From: Blautia sp.
GTDB lineage: Bacteria; Bacillota; Clostridia; Lachnospirales; Lachnospiraceae
Length of the DNA: 64,000 nucleotides
Direction: 5' to 3'
NCBI GenBank assembly: GCA_017515325.1
Contig: JAFWGA010000038.1
Span: 1 to 64,000 of the forward strand
Part shown: one piece after another, positions 37,283-46,230 of the stretch
Layout of the letters: every line of letters starts with the position of its first letter
Position numbering within the stretch: position 1 is the stretch's first letter
Notes under the pieces: model-generated
Seen by the model: only the letters and a program-made list of their open reading frames with translations
Told to the model about the DNA's origin: nothing
Databases searched by the model: none
Made by a program: the position numbers and the translations under genes

Positions 37283-39193
37283 TCAGGCCAAGCTTTCCCA
37301 TTTTTCATAGAGCTCTTCCAGTTCAGCCATGATCCGGGCCTTTTCTTCCGACAGTTCCGTGCAACGCCCCAGATCCGTGCAGATCTCCGGCAATGAAAGA
37401 AGTTCATCGATTTGCTTATCCCTTACCTCCAGCTCTTCGATTCGTTTTTCCACCCGCCTGCATTCATTTTCCCGCCGACGCAGCTTAGCCTGCTCTTCCT
37501 TTTGCTGCTGCCAGGACAGCTTATTTAAGGCTGTCCTTTCCTCCTTACGGTTCTCCTCTTGCTGGGGAGGGGCATATACCTTTGTCAGCTCTTCCCTTTT
37601 TTCGAGATAATAATCATAATCTCCGATATAATTAACCAGAGCCTGGTTGGTCAGATCCAGGATTCGTGTCGCGGTCTGATTGATAAAATACCTGTCGTGG
37701 GAGACATAGAAAACAGTCCCTGTGTAAGTGTTCAGGGCTTCCTCCAAAATTTCCTTAGAGGCGATATCAAGATGATTCGTCGGCTCATCCAGGATAAGGA
37801 AATTGGCCTCGGACAGCATCAGCTTCGCCAGGGAGACCCTCCCCCTCTCCCCTCCCGAAAGGGAGGAAATCAGGGCAAAAACATCATCGCCTGTAAAAAG
37901 AAAAGCAGCCAGCATATTGCGGATCTGAGTTTCCGTCAGAGTGGGGTAGTCGTCCGAAATCTCCTGGAAGATCGTTTTTTCATCGTGAAGGGCTTGCTGC
38001 TCCTGATCGTAGTATCCGATCATGACCTTTGCCCCCAGAACGATCCTCCCTGTGTCCGGAGGCAGGATGCCGTTGAGTATCTTCAGCATGGTGGTTTTTC
38101 CCGTGCCGTTGTCTCCGATCAGGGCTACCTTCTCCCCCCGATTGATCTCATAAGAGACATTCTTAAAGAGAAGCTGACCCGGAAAAGCCTTGGAAAGGCC
38201 CTCCACACGCAGCACATCATTGCCGCTGACGATCCGAGGCTCCAGGGTAATTCGCATCTGTGTCGCAAGCTCTGCAGGTTTTTCTATCCGTTCGAGCTTG
38301 TCCAGCATTTTTTGCCGGCTTTCTGCCCTTCTGATGGATTTTTCCCGGTTGAAGGACCGCAGCTTGGTTATGACTGCCTCCTGATGAGCAATCTCTCGCT
38401 GCTGATTCAGATATTCTTTATAGCGGGCATCTCTGAGCTGGGCTTTTTTGAGGGCATAGGCAGAATAATTGCCCCGATAGCTTCTCAGCTCTCCCCCCTC
38501 AAGCTCGATTACCTTGGTAACTACCTTGTCCAGAAAATACCTGTCATGGGAAACGATCAGGACTGCCCCCGGATAATTCATCAGGAAGACCTCCAGCCAG
38601 GCAATGCTGTTCATATCCAGATGATTGGTAGGCTCATCCAGAATCAGGATATCCGGCTTGCGAATCAGCAGCTTTCCCAGTGAAACCCTGGTTTTTTGTC
38701 CACCGGAAAGGGTCTCGATGGGCTTGGAAAAATCCTCCTCGTCAAAGCCCAGTCCCTTCAGAACGCCGACGATCTCCGAACGGTAGGCATATCCGTTTTC
38801 CTGCTCAAACCTCTCATTCAGGCGGGTATAGGTTTCCATCAATCGGGAAAGCTCTTCCTCCTGGCAGTGCTTCATCTGTTTTTCAAGAGAGCGGATGCGA
38901 TCTTCCAAATCCAGAATGTCCTGCCGGGTAGACAGAATTTCCTCGTAGATCGTTTTGCCGCTGTGCAGATCCTGGTACTGGGCCAGGTAACCGACCTCTG
39001 TATCCCTGGCAAAAAAGACGCTTCCGTCATCCGAAGGAATCTCCTTCATGATGATGCGCAGAAGAGTAGTCTTTCCCGCTCCGTTGTTTCCGATCAGAGC
39101 GGCCTTTTCCCTCTCTTCGATATAGAAGGTGCCATCCCGGATCAGAACTCTCTCTCCGAAGCTTTTGCAAATATTATGGCAAGACAAAATCAT
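37283..39193 (-). CDS. ABC-F family ATP-binding protein
   Basis: A 636-residue protein with two ABC ATPase domains and no membrane segment. Walker A motifs are GNNGAGKTTLL and GDNGTGKTTMLK; signatures LSGGQKTR and LSGGERGR; 'DEPTNHLD' occurs twice. The linker between the domains is the charged ABC-F arm ('EAVITKLRSFNREKSIRRAESRQKM'-type) that reaches the ribosomal E/P site, and a coiled coil ends the protein. Housekeeping YfmR/Uup-like factor or antibiotic-protection factor cannot be told apart by eye. AGGAG precedes the ATG. Confidence 0.92.
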   Translation of the reverse strand: MILSCHNICKSFGERVLIRDGTFYIEEREKAALIGNNGAGKTTLLRIIMKEIPSDDGSVFFARDTEVGYLAQYQDLHSGKTIYEEILSTRQDILDLEDRIRSLEKQMKHCQEEELSRLMETYTRLNERFEQENGYAYRSEIVGVLKGLGFDEEDFSKPIETLSGGQKTRVSLGKLLIRKPDILILDEPTNHLDMNSIAWLEVFLMNYPGAVLIVSHDRYFLDKVVTKVIELEGGELRSYRGNYSAYALKKAQLRDARYKEYLNQQREIAHQEAVITKLRSFNREKSIRRAESRQKMLDKLERIEKPAELATQMRITLEPRIVSGNDVLRVEGLSKAFPGQLLFKNVSYEINRGEKVALIGDNGTGKTTMLKILNGILPPDTGRIVLGAKVMIGYYDQEQQALHDEKTIFQEISDDYPTLTETQIRNMLAAFLFTGDDVFALISSLSGGERGRVSLAKLMLSEANFLILDEPTNHLDIASKEILEEALNTYTGTVFYVSHDRYFINQTATRILDLTNQALVNYIGDYDYYLEKREELTKVYAPPQQEENRKEERTALNKLSWQQQKEEQAKLRRRENECRRVEKRIEELEVRDKQIDELLSLPEICTDLGRCTELSEEKARIMAELEELYEKWESLA

Positions 39194-39219
39194 GAATATA
39201 CTCCTGCTTAACTCAACCG

Positions 39220-39909
39220 CTATTTCCCGGTGTGGAAGGGAAGATACTTTCTCAGGGAGGCAGCCAGTCCGGTTTCCGGCATGGTCTGAAGCCAGACACT
39301 GCCGGGGCCTGTCACGATAGTATTGTATAATTCATCTCCACCGAAGAGAGAATTCCTGATGCCTGAAACGGTATGGATATCCATGGTGCAGGTTTCGCTC
39401 ATGGCAGCAAGATTCCCGGCTTCAATCACGATCTGCTGCCCGGCCTGAAGCTCATATTTTACCACATGACCGTCAAACTCGGCAAAGCAGATCCCACTGC
39501 CTGAAATCTTCTTCATGACGATGCCGTCACCGCCGAAAAATCCGGGATTGATCTTTTTCTGGTAGTGGGGGGAAAGCTCTACATTGCGCTCCGCGCACAG
39601 AAAGGCGGAGCTTAACAGAACCAGATTCTTTCCCTCCTTGATCTCAAAGGGCAGGATGGCCCCGGGAAAACGGGAGGCACAGGATATCATCCCTGTTCCT
39701 GTTTTCGCAGTGTAAATATGCAGATGGGAAAGCTCCTGAGAAGACTTTCGGCCAAAAACCTTTCCCAGCCTTCCGGCCTGGTGGGAAGCCTCCAGCTTCA
39801 TATTCGGGGTCATCCAGGACATTCCGCTTCCCCTTACGATGATACTTTCCTCTGCTTCCAGGTACATAATCAGGACGGGCAGGGAATCTCCTTTAATCTC
39901 ATACCGCAT
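39220..39909 (-). CDS. AIM24 / TIGR00266 family protein
   Basis: The 229-residue product is a beta-rich TIGR00266/AIM24 protein: 'GSGMSWMTPNMKLE', 'GMISCASRFPGAILPFEI' and 'FFGGDGIVMKKISGSG' with 'LFGGDELYNTIVTGPGSVWLQTMP' near the end. The function in bacteria is unknown. AGGAAGAAGG precedes the ATG. It lies 49 bases after lacZ and 26 bases before the ABC-F gene. Confidence 0.9.
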   Translation of the reverse strand: MRYEIKGDSLPVLIMYLEAEESIIVRGSGMSWMTPNMKLEASHQAGRLGKVFGRKSSQELSHLHIYTAKTGTGMISCASRFPGAILPFEIKEGKNLVLLSSAFLCAERNVELSPHYQKKINPGFFGGDGIVMKKISGSGICFAEFDGHVVKYELQAGQQIVIEAGNLAAMSETCTMDIHTVSGIRNSLFGGDELYNTIVTGPGSVWLQTMPETGLAASLRKYLPFHTGK

Positions 39910-39958
39910 ACGTAATCCTTCTTCCTGTTAGTATTTTTTTGCCAGGTTCAGACTTTAT

Positions 39959-42900
39959 TCATTGTTCTTTGTATAGGATTCCGCCAAAGGAGAATGACAG
40001 CCTTAGCGGCTTTGTGTTGTCGATCATGTATTCCGGATGGGTTAAAGCCCCCCAGGTATCATCTCCTCCGACCCCCATCTGAGTACCGACACGGATATAG
40101 GTGTTCAAGGCCAGGGGGAGTTCATTGGAATGCCTGGCATGATCCAGCTCCTGGGGTGTGTAGGGCAAGGCGGAAAAGCAAAGCTCCTGGCAGTCAAAGT
40201 ATAGGCCCTTTCCGTCATCGTCCGTAACGACTGCCCAGCGTACCTTCATCTTATTGCCGCACTCCTGCGGTACCAGATATCTGGCCAGGTTGTCCTTGAC
40301 CTGATTCCGGTAAACGCCGAGCCTGGCATGACAACGGTCCTGATAGGTCTCGTCCGGTCCCAGTCCGTACCAGCAAAGGTGGGAATACTTTCCGTCAAGG
40401 GTGAAGAGCATGGAAAACTCCGGAAGCTCTCCTACCTGGGAGCATTCATCCAGCTCCAGGTCTGTCCGCACCATTCCGTCTCCTGTCACAGTGTAGGTGA
40501 CCCGGCAGTCCCTGGCCGGCCTGACCGGCAGATGATAGGTAAAGCGGACAGTGACCGAATCCTCCTTTTCCTCCACCTGGTAAGGGGTCGCGCCCCTGCC
40601 ATGGTCCGTTTTGGTACTGGAGAACATACTGGCAGCCTTCCACTGGCCTGCCCGGAAGGGGAGCAGATTGGCGGTATCGTTATCCGTCATGGCCCGCCAG
40701 AAATTCGGTCTGGGAATATCCTTGAGCAGCTCTTCTCCCCCATACCGATAGGAAACCAGTCCGCCATGCAGGGTTGAAAAAAGAACCTCAAAATCATCAT
40801 TGCCGACACCAAGGTTCCACCATCCGTGGGTGACGCGAAGCGGAGTTTTCCCCCAATCCGTCTGCATCGAAGCTTTTCGCCGGGGCATTCCCACCCTGAC
40901 CACCTGCTGTCCCCAGGCGATTTCATGGCCGGCTTCAGCCCAAATCATATCCTCCTTCAGACGAAGAGAAAGGGTGAGAGCATATTCGCCGTCTTCCTCA
41001 GGAAGGGCAAAGGGATTCCGGATCATGACCGTATCACCGGGAGGGCAGGAAAGCGATCCCGGGATCGACTCCACCAATCGCCCTTCTTTCTCAAGAAGGC
41101 AATCCAGCACATAACAGGAAGCATCCGTGAACAGGTTGAGGTTTTTGATGCAGATCTGGACAGGCCAGCCCTCTTCCACCTTTTTTCCCTCTTCATCACA
41201 GAAGCTGAAGATGAAATTCTGATAATTGAACCTTACCTCCTGCAATTTGGGAGAGGGATCCCTGTCCCTTCCATATACGATTCCGTTCCCGCTGAAGGAA
41301 TAGTCACAGGGACGCTCTCCGAAATCCCCGCCATAGGCCTGATATTCCCTGCCATAGCGGTCATGCCGGGTGATGGACTGATCGATATAATCCCAGATGA
41401 AGCCACCCTGGAAATGAGGATAGCGCTCTAAAAGATCTGTATATTTATGCATGGCGCCGCAGGAATTTCCCATGGCGTGAGTGTATTCGCAGAGAATGAC
41501 CGGTTTTTCCCTGTGCTCCTTCAGGTATTCCTCCATGTCGGCAGCAGGCGTATACATGGTGCTTTCGATATCGGAGGTCTGCGGGTAACGGGTATCCCTT
41601 TCCCGGCAGGCTCCTTCATAATGAACCGGTCTGGTTCCGTCGGTGCTGCGCAGATAATCGGCCATATTCAGGATATCCTTCCCACCGAAGGACTCGTTTC
41701 CGCAGGACCAGATCAGAATACAGGCATGATTCTTGTCGCGCTCATACATGCTCCTGGCCCGGTCCAAAACAAGCTCAGCATATTCCGGCCGGTTTCCGGG
41801 GACACAGTAGTCCAAGGGCTTTAGTCCTCTGCCGATGGCGTCCCATACCCCATGGGTCTCCAGATTGGTCTCATCGATCACATAGAGGCCATACTCATCG
41901 CATAGCCGGTAAAAAACAGAAGAATTGGGATAATGGCTTGTGCGGATGGCATTGATATTGCTGCGCTTCATAGTGGTAAGATCCTTGCGGATCATATCCG
42001 GTGTGATAACCCTGCCGGAGGAAGAACAGAACTCATGGCGGTTTACGCCCTTAAAAACGATCCTCTCCCCGTTCAGATACATGATCCCGTCACGGATCTC
42101 AATGCACCTGAAGCCCACCCTCTCAGGGACGGTCTCGGTCAGTTCTCCTTGCTCATCCCTCAGCTCGAGCGTGAGGTCATAGAGGTAAGGATTCTCTGCG
42201 CTCCAGAGCTGTACCGGGTCCTTTATGGCAAGCTCGAGACGGATTCCGGTCAGATCCTCCCCGGCCTCTGAAAAATCTGTCCATCCCTCAGCCAGGATGA
42301 CATCTGAGTCTGTGAGCTTGGCCGTCAGGCTTCCCTTTCCCCTTACCTGGCAGGATAAGGAAAGGATTGCCTTATCCCTTGACACTTTCCCCTTTTCCTC
42401 TGCCAGAATCGTCTGTATCTTCAGATCCTTAAGATGAACCCTGGGTTCGACAAAGAGATAGACATCTCTGTGTATTCCGCTGAAACGGAAGAAGTCCTGA
42501 TCCTCGCACCAGCTTCCTGCCGTCCATTTGTATACCTGGAGGGAAAGCTTGTTTTCACCCGGCAGCAAAAATGGTGTCAGCTCAAATTCTGAGGGGGTGA
42601 AGGAGTCCTCGCTGTAGCCGATATATTCTCCGTTCAGCCACAGGGCAAAGCCGCTTTCCACTCCCTGAAAGCTGATATAGACCCTTTGCCCTGCCATAAA
42701 GTCGGGCAGAGTAAAGTATTTCACATAGCTGGCAGTAGGGTTAAACCGTAAGGGAATTTCACCTGGCTCAACCTCTTCCCGCCCATCCCAGGGATATTGC
42801 GTGTTGGCGTACTGGGGACAATCATAGCCCTGCATCTGGATATGTCCCGGGACATGGATCTCCGCCCAGCCATGGCAGTCATATTCCTTTTTTTCGAATC

Positions 42901-43090
42901 CCGGAACAGCGCTGCCGGGATTGGGCGCGTAGGAAAACTTCCACAAGCCGTTCAGATTAACCTTACAGTCCGAAGGCTGGGAAAAAGAAGCCCTTGCATG
43001 CGCAAACCATTCATGATCAGAATGGGCTGGCAGACGGTTCTGCTGAAATATCTCCGGATTCTTGACAATATCGAAATTAAAATCGCTCAT
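39959..43090 (-). CDS. lacZ: Beta-galactosidase, glycoside hydrolase family 2
   Basis: The 1043-residue protein has the full LacZ architecture: sugar-binding jelly roll (about 40-220), two Ig-like domains around the TIM barrel, and the C-terminal beta-sandwich ('HGWWNLGVGNDDFEVLFS'). The acid/base Glu is in 'LIWSCGNESFGG' and the nucleophile Glu in 'VILCEYTHAMGNSCG'. Residues 'NLETHGVW' and 'RTSHYPN' match the metal and substrate site. No lactose permease or repressor is adjacent, so it may act on diet or host galactosides brought in by another system. AAAGGA precedes the ATG. Confidence 0.95.
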   Translation of the reverse strand: MSDFNFDIVKNPEIFQQNRLPAHSDHEWFAHARASFSQPSDCKVNLNGLWKFSYAPNPGSAVPGFEKKEYDCHGWAEIHVPGHIQMQGYDCPQYANTQYPWDGREEVEPGEIPLRFNPTASYVKYFTLPDFMAGQRVYISFQGVESGFALWLNGEYIGYSEDSFTPSEFELTPFLLPGENKLSLQVYKWTAGSWCEDQDFFRFSGIHRDVYLFVEPRVHLKDLKIQTILAEEKGKVSRDKAILSLSCQVRGKGSLTAKLTDSDVILAEGWTDFSEAGEDLTGIRLELAIKDPVQLWSAENPYLYDLTLELRDEQGELTETVPERVGFRCIEIRDGIMYLNGERIVFKGVNRHEFCSSSGRVITPDMIRKDLTTMKRSNINAIRTSHYPNSSVFYRLCDEYGLYVIDETNLETHGVWDAIGRGLKPLDYCVPGNRPEYAELVLDRARSMYERDKNHACILIWSCGNESFGGKDILNMADYLRSTDGTRPVHYEGACRERDTRYPQTSDIESTMYTPAADMEEYLKEHREKPVILCEYTHAMGNSCGAMHKYTDLLERYPHFQGGFIWDYIDQSITRHDRYGREYQAYGGDFGERPCDYSFSGNGIVYGRDRDPSPKLQEVRFNYQNFIFSFCDEEGKKVEEGWPVQICIKNLNLFTDASCYVLDCLLEKEGRLVESIPGSLSCPPGDTVMIRNPFALPEEDGEYALTLSLRLKEDMIWAEAGHEIAWGQQVVRVGMPRRKASMQTDWGKTPLRVTHGWWNLGVGNDDFEVLFSTLHGGLVSYRYGGEELLKDIPRPNFWRAMTDNDTANLLPFRAGQWKAASMFSSTKTDHGRGATPYQVEEKEDSVTVRFTYHLPVRPARDCRVTYTVTGDGMVRTDLELDECSQVGELPEFSMLFTLDGKYSHLCWYGLGPDETYQDRCHARLGVYRNQVKDNLARYLVPQECGNKMKVRWAVVTDDDGKGLYFDCQELCFSALPYTPQELDHARHSNELPLALNTYIRVGTQMGVGGDDTWGALTHPEYMIDNTKPLRLSFSFGGILYKEQ

Positions 43091-43104
43091 ACTATCCTTT
43101 CAAA

Positions 43105-43117
43105 GACTGACAGTCTA
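43105..43117. promoter_or_regulatory. Palindrome upstream of lacZ
   Basis: AGACTG-A-CAGTCT is a perfect 6-bp palindrome with a one-base centre, 15-27 bases before the lacZ start and partly upstream of its ribosome site. It might be an operator half; no promoter with good spacing could be placed with it. Confidence 0.25.
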
Positions 43118-43146
43118 TGTATGATTCTTGACTGGAAAATCATGTA

Positions 43147-44127
43147 TTACGATGGGGTCAGCGTCATGACAATGGGAATATGGTCTGAGATCTCCTCCCG
43201 ATAGCGGTCATAGTCGCCATAATAGGCAGTGTAATAGCTCGTTCCCATGACATCTACCCTTCGATAAGCCGGCCGCATAGAAGCCAGACGGTTTGCGTTA
43301 TAACAGAAATGATCAAAATTATTTTGATAGCCCACAGTGCTCTCCTGGGGATTTTTATCCTTCGGCTTTTTTAAAGTGGTCAACTGATCCTGGACGGTAA
43401 GAATCCTTTTATCTCCGATGATCAGTCCGTCCTGAGGCGTGTCGATGAAGGGTTTACCTGTCCAGAAGCGGCGCAGATTGAGATTGAAATCCCCCATAAG
43501 GACCGTATAGGCAGGCATGGAAGAACCATAATTCATATCCTCTATCCTGGGATACATCACCTTTGTCAGTACATCAAACTCATTCTGTCTTCTGCCCCAC
43601 ATGAGGCGGTCCTTCTGGTTGTCAAACACATTGAAGCGGATATGGTCGCAGATAACCCTGAGTTCGAAGTTTCCTCCGCCAAGACCACTGGGCGTAAATC
43701 TGCCATAGAGAGGGTCTCTCACCAGCTCCTTCAGCCCCTTTTGAGCGTGAACATTGTACCTGTCGTAGATCACAGGTTCAAAGTCTTTCTTCTGTCCGTT
43801 CAGAAGGGTAGACTGGATCCGGGCCAGCCGCCTCTTGTTCCAGATAAAGGCATAGCCTTCTCCCACCACATCCAGATCCGCAGAGCTGACGCCTCTTTTT
43901 GGCCTGGAAAGATGCCAGGATTTCTCCCAGCCGGGTCCCAGACAGGTTAGAACCGGCGTCAAGGCATCTTCGTCAGTCACTTCCATCAATGCCACCAGAT
44001 CCATGCCTTCATGCCGGATCATCTCGGCGATTTGCATGGCTCGGTATCGTGTCGCTGTTGTTCTCGACAGACCGTTTGTATTAAAAGAGCCCAAAACATA
44101 GCTGCGTCCCTGTCCCAGAAAAACCAC
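43147..44127 (-). CDS. Endonuclease/exonuclease/phosphatase (EEP) family protein
   Basis: A protein of about 326 residues with the DNase I/EEP fold: Asn in 'GSFNTNG', catalytic Glu49 in 'DLVALMEV', 'VLMGDFNLN' and the final 'SDHIPIVM' (His near 316). The substrate may be DNA, RNA or a phospho-ester; no signal peptide is visible, so it acts inside the cell. The start is unclear: GTG 44127 has AGGGGGG almost touching it, and no other start keeps the first strand. It follows the TPR gene by 8 bases, so it is part of that operon. Confidence 0.8.
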   Translation of the reverse strand: MVFLGQGRSYVLGSFNTNGLSRTTATRYRAMQIAEMIRHEGMDLVALMEVTDEDALTPVLTCLGPGWEKSWHLSRPKRGVSSADLDVVGEGYAFIWNKRRLARIQSTLLNGQKKDFEPVIYDRYNVHAQKGLKELVRDPLYGRFTPSGLGGGNFELRVICDHIRFNVFDNQKDRLMWGRRQNEFDVLTKVMYPRIEDMNYGSSMPAYTVLMGDFNLNLRRFWTGKPFIDTPQDGLIIGDKRILTVQDQLTTLKKPKDKNPQESTVGYQNNFDHFCYNANRLASMRPAYRRVDVMGTSYYTAYYGDYDRYREEISDHIPIVMTLTPS

Positions 44128-44135
44128 CCCCCTTA

Positions 44136-44924
44136 TTATTTACTGGTACTTCTGTGGTATTCCTTCATGAAGCCCTCAAGAAAGGCATCCATCCTGCCCT
44201 CTTCCACGTCAGGCGCAGGAGTGGATTCGAATTGTTCCAGGATCTGTCTGACCTTGTCCTTGATCTGTGGGTTGATCTGGACATTGCCGACAGATGCCTC
44301 CTCTTCGACAGCTTTATCCTTGCTGCTATAGGAAGAAAGCGCCAAAAGGGAGTATTCCAGCTCTTCATCCTCATGGGAAAGCTCAAAGGCTTTCCGAAAA
44401 TAATCGGCTGCCTTCTCCATCTGAAAGAGATTGGCATAGGCGCAGCCCAGATTGTGGCTGATGCAGGCTGCCAGGGAAGGATCCTCCTCCTTGAGCCCTT
44501 CGTTGATCAGACCGGTGTACATGTCAATGGCCTTGATGTACATGCCGTTCTCCATAAAGGCGTCTCCCTTTTTTTTCCTGCGCATAGTCAGAGACAATTC
44601 ATCCATTTCACGGAGCTGGGCGTTAAGCTTTTTCAGTTCCTCATAGGAAAGGTAATTGATCTCTTTAAAAATGGGGTAGACAAGATCCTCCAGGCTGGAA
44701 AATTTACCCAGAAAGGGGCGGATTTTCTGCCCTAACAGGGGCAGCTTCAGCTCGGTAGAGATCCAGAAGCAGAGCTCCTCATTAAAGAGAGTGCGGTCTA
44801 CCAGATACAGATTATGATACAGATAATAACAGAGCTCCTCGATGGAATAGATATTCATCTGGATGTTCTGGATAAAGTAGGGCTGCCTTGCCCGAGGTGT
44901 CTGGCAAAGAATACAGCTGCTCAT
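44136..44924 (-). CDS. TPR-like protein with N-terminal CxxC motif
   Basis: A 262-residue cytosolic protein. It starts with MSSCILCQ (Cys4 and Cys7), then a conserved-looking 'IYSIEELCYYLYHNLYLVDRTLF' segment, and in the second half tetratricopeptide-like helices ('AACISHNLGCAYANLFQMEKAADYFRKAFEL'). A long charged C-terminal helix follows. No enzymatic motif. The ATG overlaps the stop of the actin/Hsp70-like ATPase (ATGA), so both are translated together. Family function unknown; TPR implies a protein-protein adaptor. Confidence 0.75.
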   Translation of the reverse strand: MSSCILCQTPRARQPYFIQNIQMNIYSIEELCYYLYHNLYLVDRTLFNEELCFWISTELKLPLLGQKIRPFLGKFSSLEDLVYPIFKEINYLSYEELKKLNAQLREMDELSLTMRRKKKGDAFMENGMYIKAIDMYTGLINEGLKEEDPSLAACISHNLGCAYANLFQMEKAADYFRKAFELSHEDEELEYSLLALSSYSSKDKAVEEEASVGNVQINPQIKDKVRQILEQFESTPAPDVEEGRMDAFLEGFMKEYHRSTSK

Positions 44925-46201
44925 ACGCTTTCCTCCCCCCAGTTAACCACTTCCGTCCATGTCTTGCCGGTGGAGGGGAACATCTCTCCGAAACCTAAGT
45001 CCTCCACCGTGATCTCGCAGTCATCCTTGGACAGATATTTCATGGACAACAGGATCCGGTTTGTCCGGGGAGGACGGTCGATCAGTCCGTCCAGTTTCAT
45101 GGCTACCTTCCTTTTTTCCGTGGAGCCGGCCTGGGAAACGATGAAGACCAGCTCGGCTGTTTCATCCAGAATGATCTCGCAGCTGATGTGGTATTCATAC
45201 CAGTTCCTGCCGGCGACGATCAGGGGATGATAGGCTGGCGTTCCCATGACGAGCAGATCCATGCCGACATTGGAAAGAACCATGGAATCGCTCAGGAACC
45301 GGTAGGCCTTCAGTTTTTTGTCCTCTTTTCTTTCCTTCGCTCCTGCGCAGGCTCCTTTCGCAAAGAGATTATTACCATAAAAGGCCTTTCTTTGCTGCTG
45401 AATCAGAATCTTGACGCTTCTCTCAGACCAATCCTTGGAAAAGCCGTTGCCGGTCAGCAATATCGTAGAATAGAGATCAGAACTCAGGGTTTTTTTGATA
45501 AAAAGGGCAAAGGCATCGTCCCTTTCGGTTCCCTGTTGGGGAAGCGGAGGAAGCGTGGTCTGACCTGCGTTTTGCAGTCTCACTGTGATCGGAGTCCTGG
45601 CGGACTGAGACTGGACAGAGAGACGGCTGAAAAGAACCGTATCCTGCCGGAATTCATACCATCCGATATTGCGGTTCCAGTTTTCCCTACGCTGCGTCAT
45701 AGCATAATAAAAGAAACACTGAGGATAATCCATGAGAAGATAATTATCCCTGGCAAAGCCAGCCTCCTCGCAAGCCGCAGAAAGATGACGGACCAGCTCC
45801 GGCGTCAGAGTCTCTACCCCAATGGCGATACAGCTTGTGTTGGATACCGCGTGGGAAATACCCGTCATTTTCAGAAGACAGGTCAGAAAGCCGGCCAGAA
45901 TATAGGATAGCGGCCAGGTTTCGCCGTCTATCTCCACGGTATCCGCTTCCACAAGGCAGAGGCTCAAAAGATCCGGGATAATGGTCCCCTCATTTTGGCT
46001 GGAAAAGTATTTGGCTTCTGTCCCAATGCAGAAAGCCTTGTTCTTATGACGCAGACAGACAGTAGTCGGAATCTCAAAATCAGAGCTCCCCACCGTCTCT
46101 GAGATAGAGCAGGGTTCAGAAGCCTTACGGTCATATACAGCAATCTGGGAAGATTCCTTTCCAAAGTCAATTCCTATGATGAGGTCTCGGACTTCATTCA
46201 T
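44921..46201 (-). CDS. Actin/Hsp70-fold ATPase-like protein (probably DUF5716)
   Basis: The 426-residue protein begins with 'LIIGIDFGKESSQIAVYD', the phosphate-1 motif of the actin/Hsp70/sugar-kinase fold, followed by 'EIPTTVCLRHKNKAFCIGTEAKYF', which resembles the start of DnaK ('PSVVAF...VGxxAK'). A later 'SDLYSTILLTGNGFSKDW' may be the adenosine motif. There is no Hsp70 substrate-binding domain; the last 110 residues look like a beta-sandwich. I believe it corresponds to DUF5716. It sits 29 bases after the giant DUF5717-like gene and overlaps the TPR gene. Confidence 0.75.
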   Translation of the reverse strand: MNEVRDLIIGIDFGKESSQIAVYDRKASEPCSISETVGSSDFEIPTTVCLRHKNKAFCIGTEAKYFSSQNEGTIIPDLLSLCLVEADTVEIDGETWPLSYILAGFLTCLLKMTGISHAVSNTSCIAIGVETLTPELVRHLSAACEEAGFARDNYLLMDYPQCFFYYAMTQRRENWNRNIGWYEFRQDTVLFSRLSVQSQSARTPITVRLQNAGQTTLPPLPQQGTERDDAFALFIKKTLSSDLYSTILLTGNGFSKDWSERSVKILIQQQRKAFYGNNLFAKGACAGAKERKEDKKLKAYRFLSDSMVLSNVGMDLLVMGTPAYHPLIVAGRNWYEYHISCEIILDETAELVFIVSQAGSTEKRKVAMKLDGLIDRPPRTNRILLSMKYLSKDDCEITVEDLGFGEMFPSTGKTWTEVVNWGEESV

Positions 46202-46230
46202 GGTCTGTCTCCTTCATAATATAAACAGCA

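Noticed and set aside
37559..38683. A 374-codon plus-strand open frame
   Set aside because: Lies opposite the ABC-F gene, which shows two full sets of ATPase motifs.
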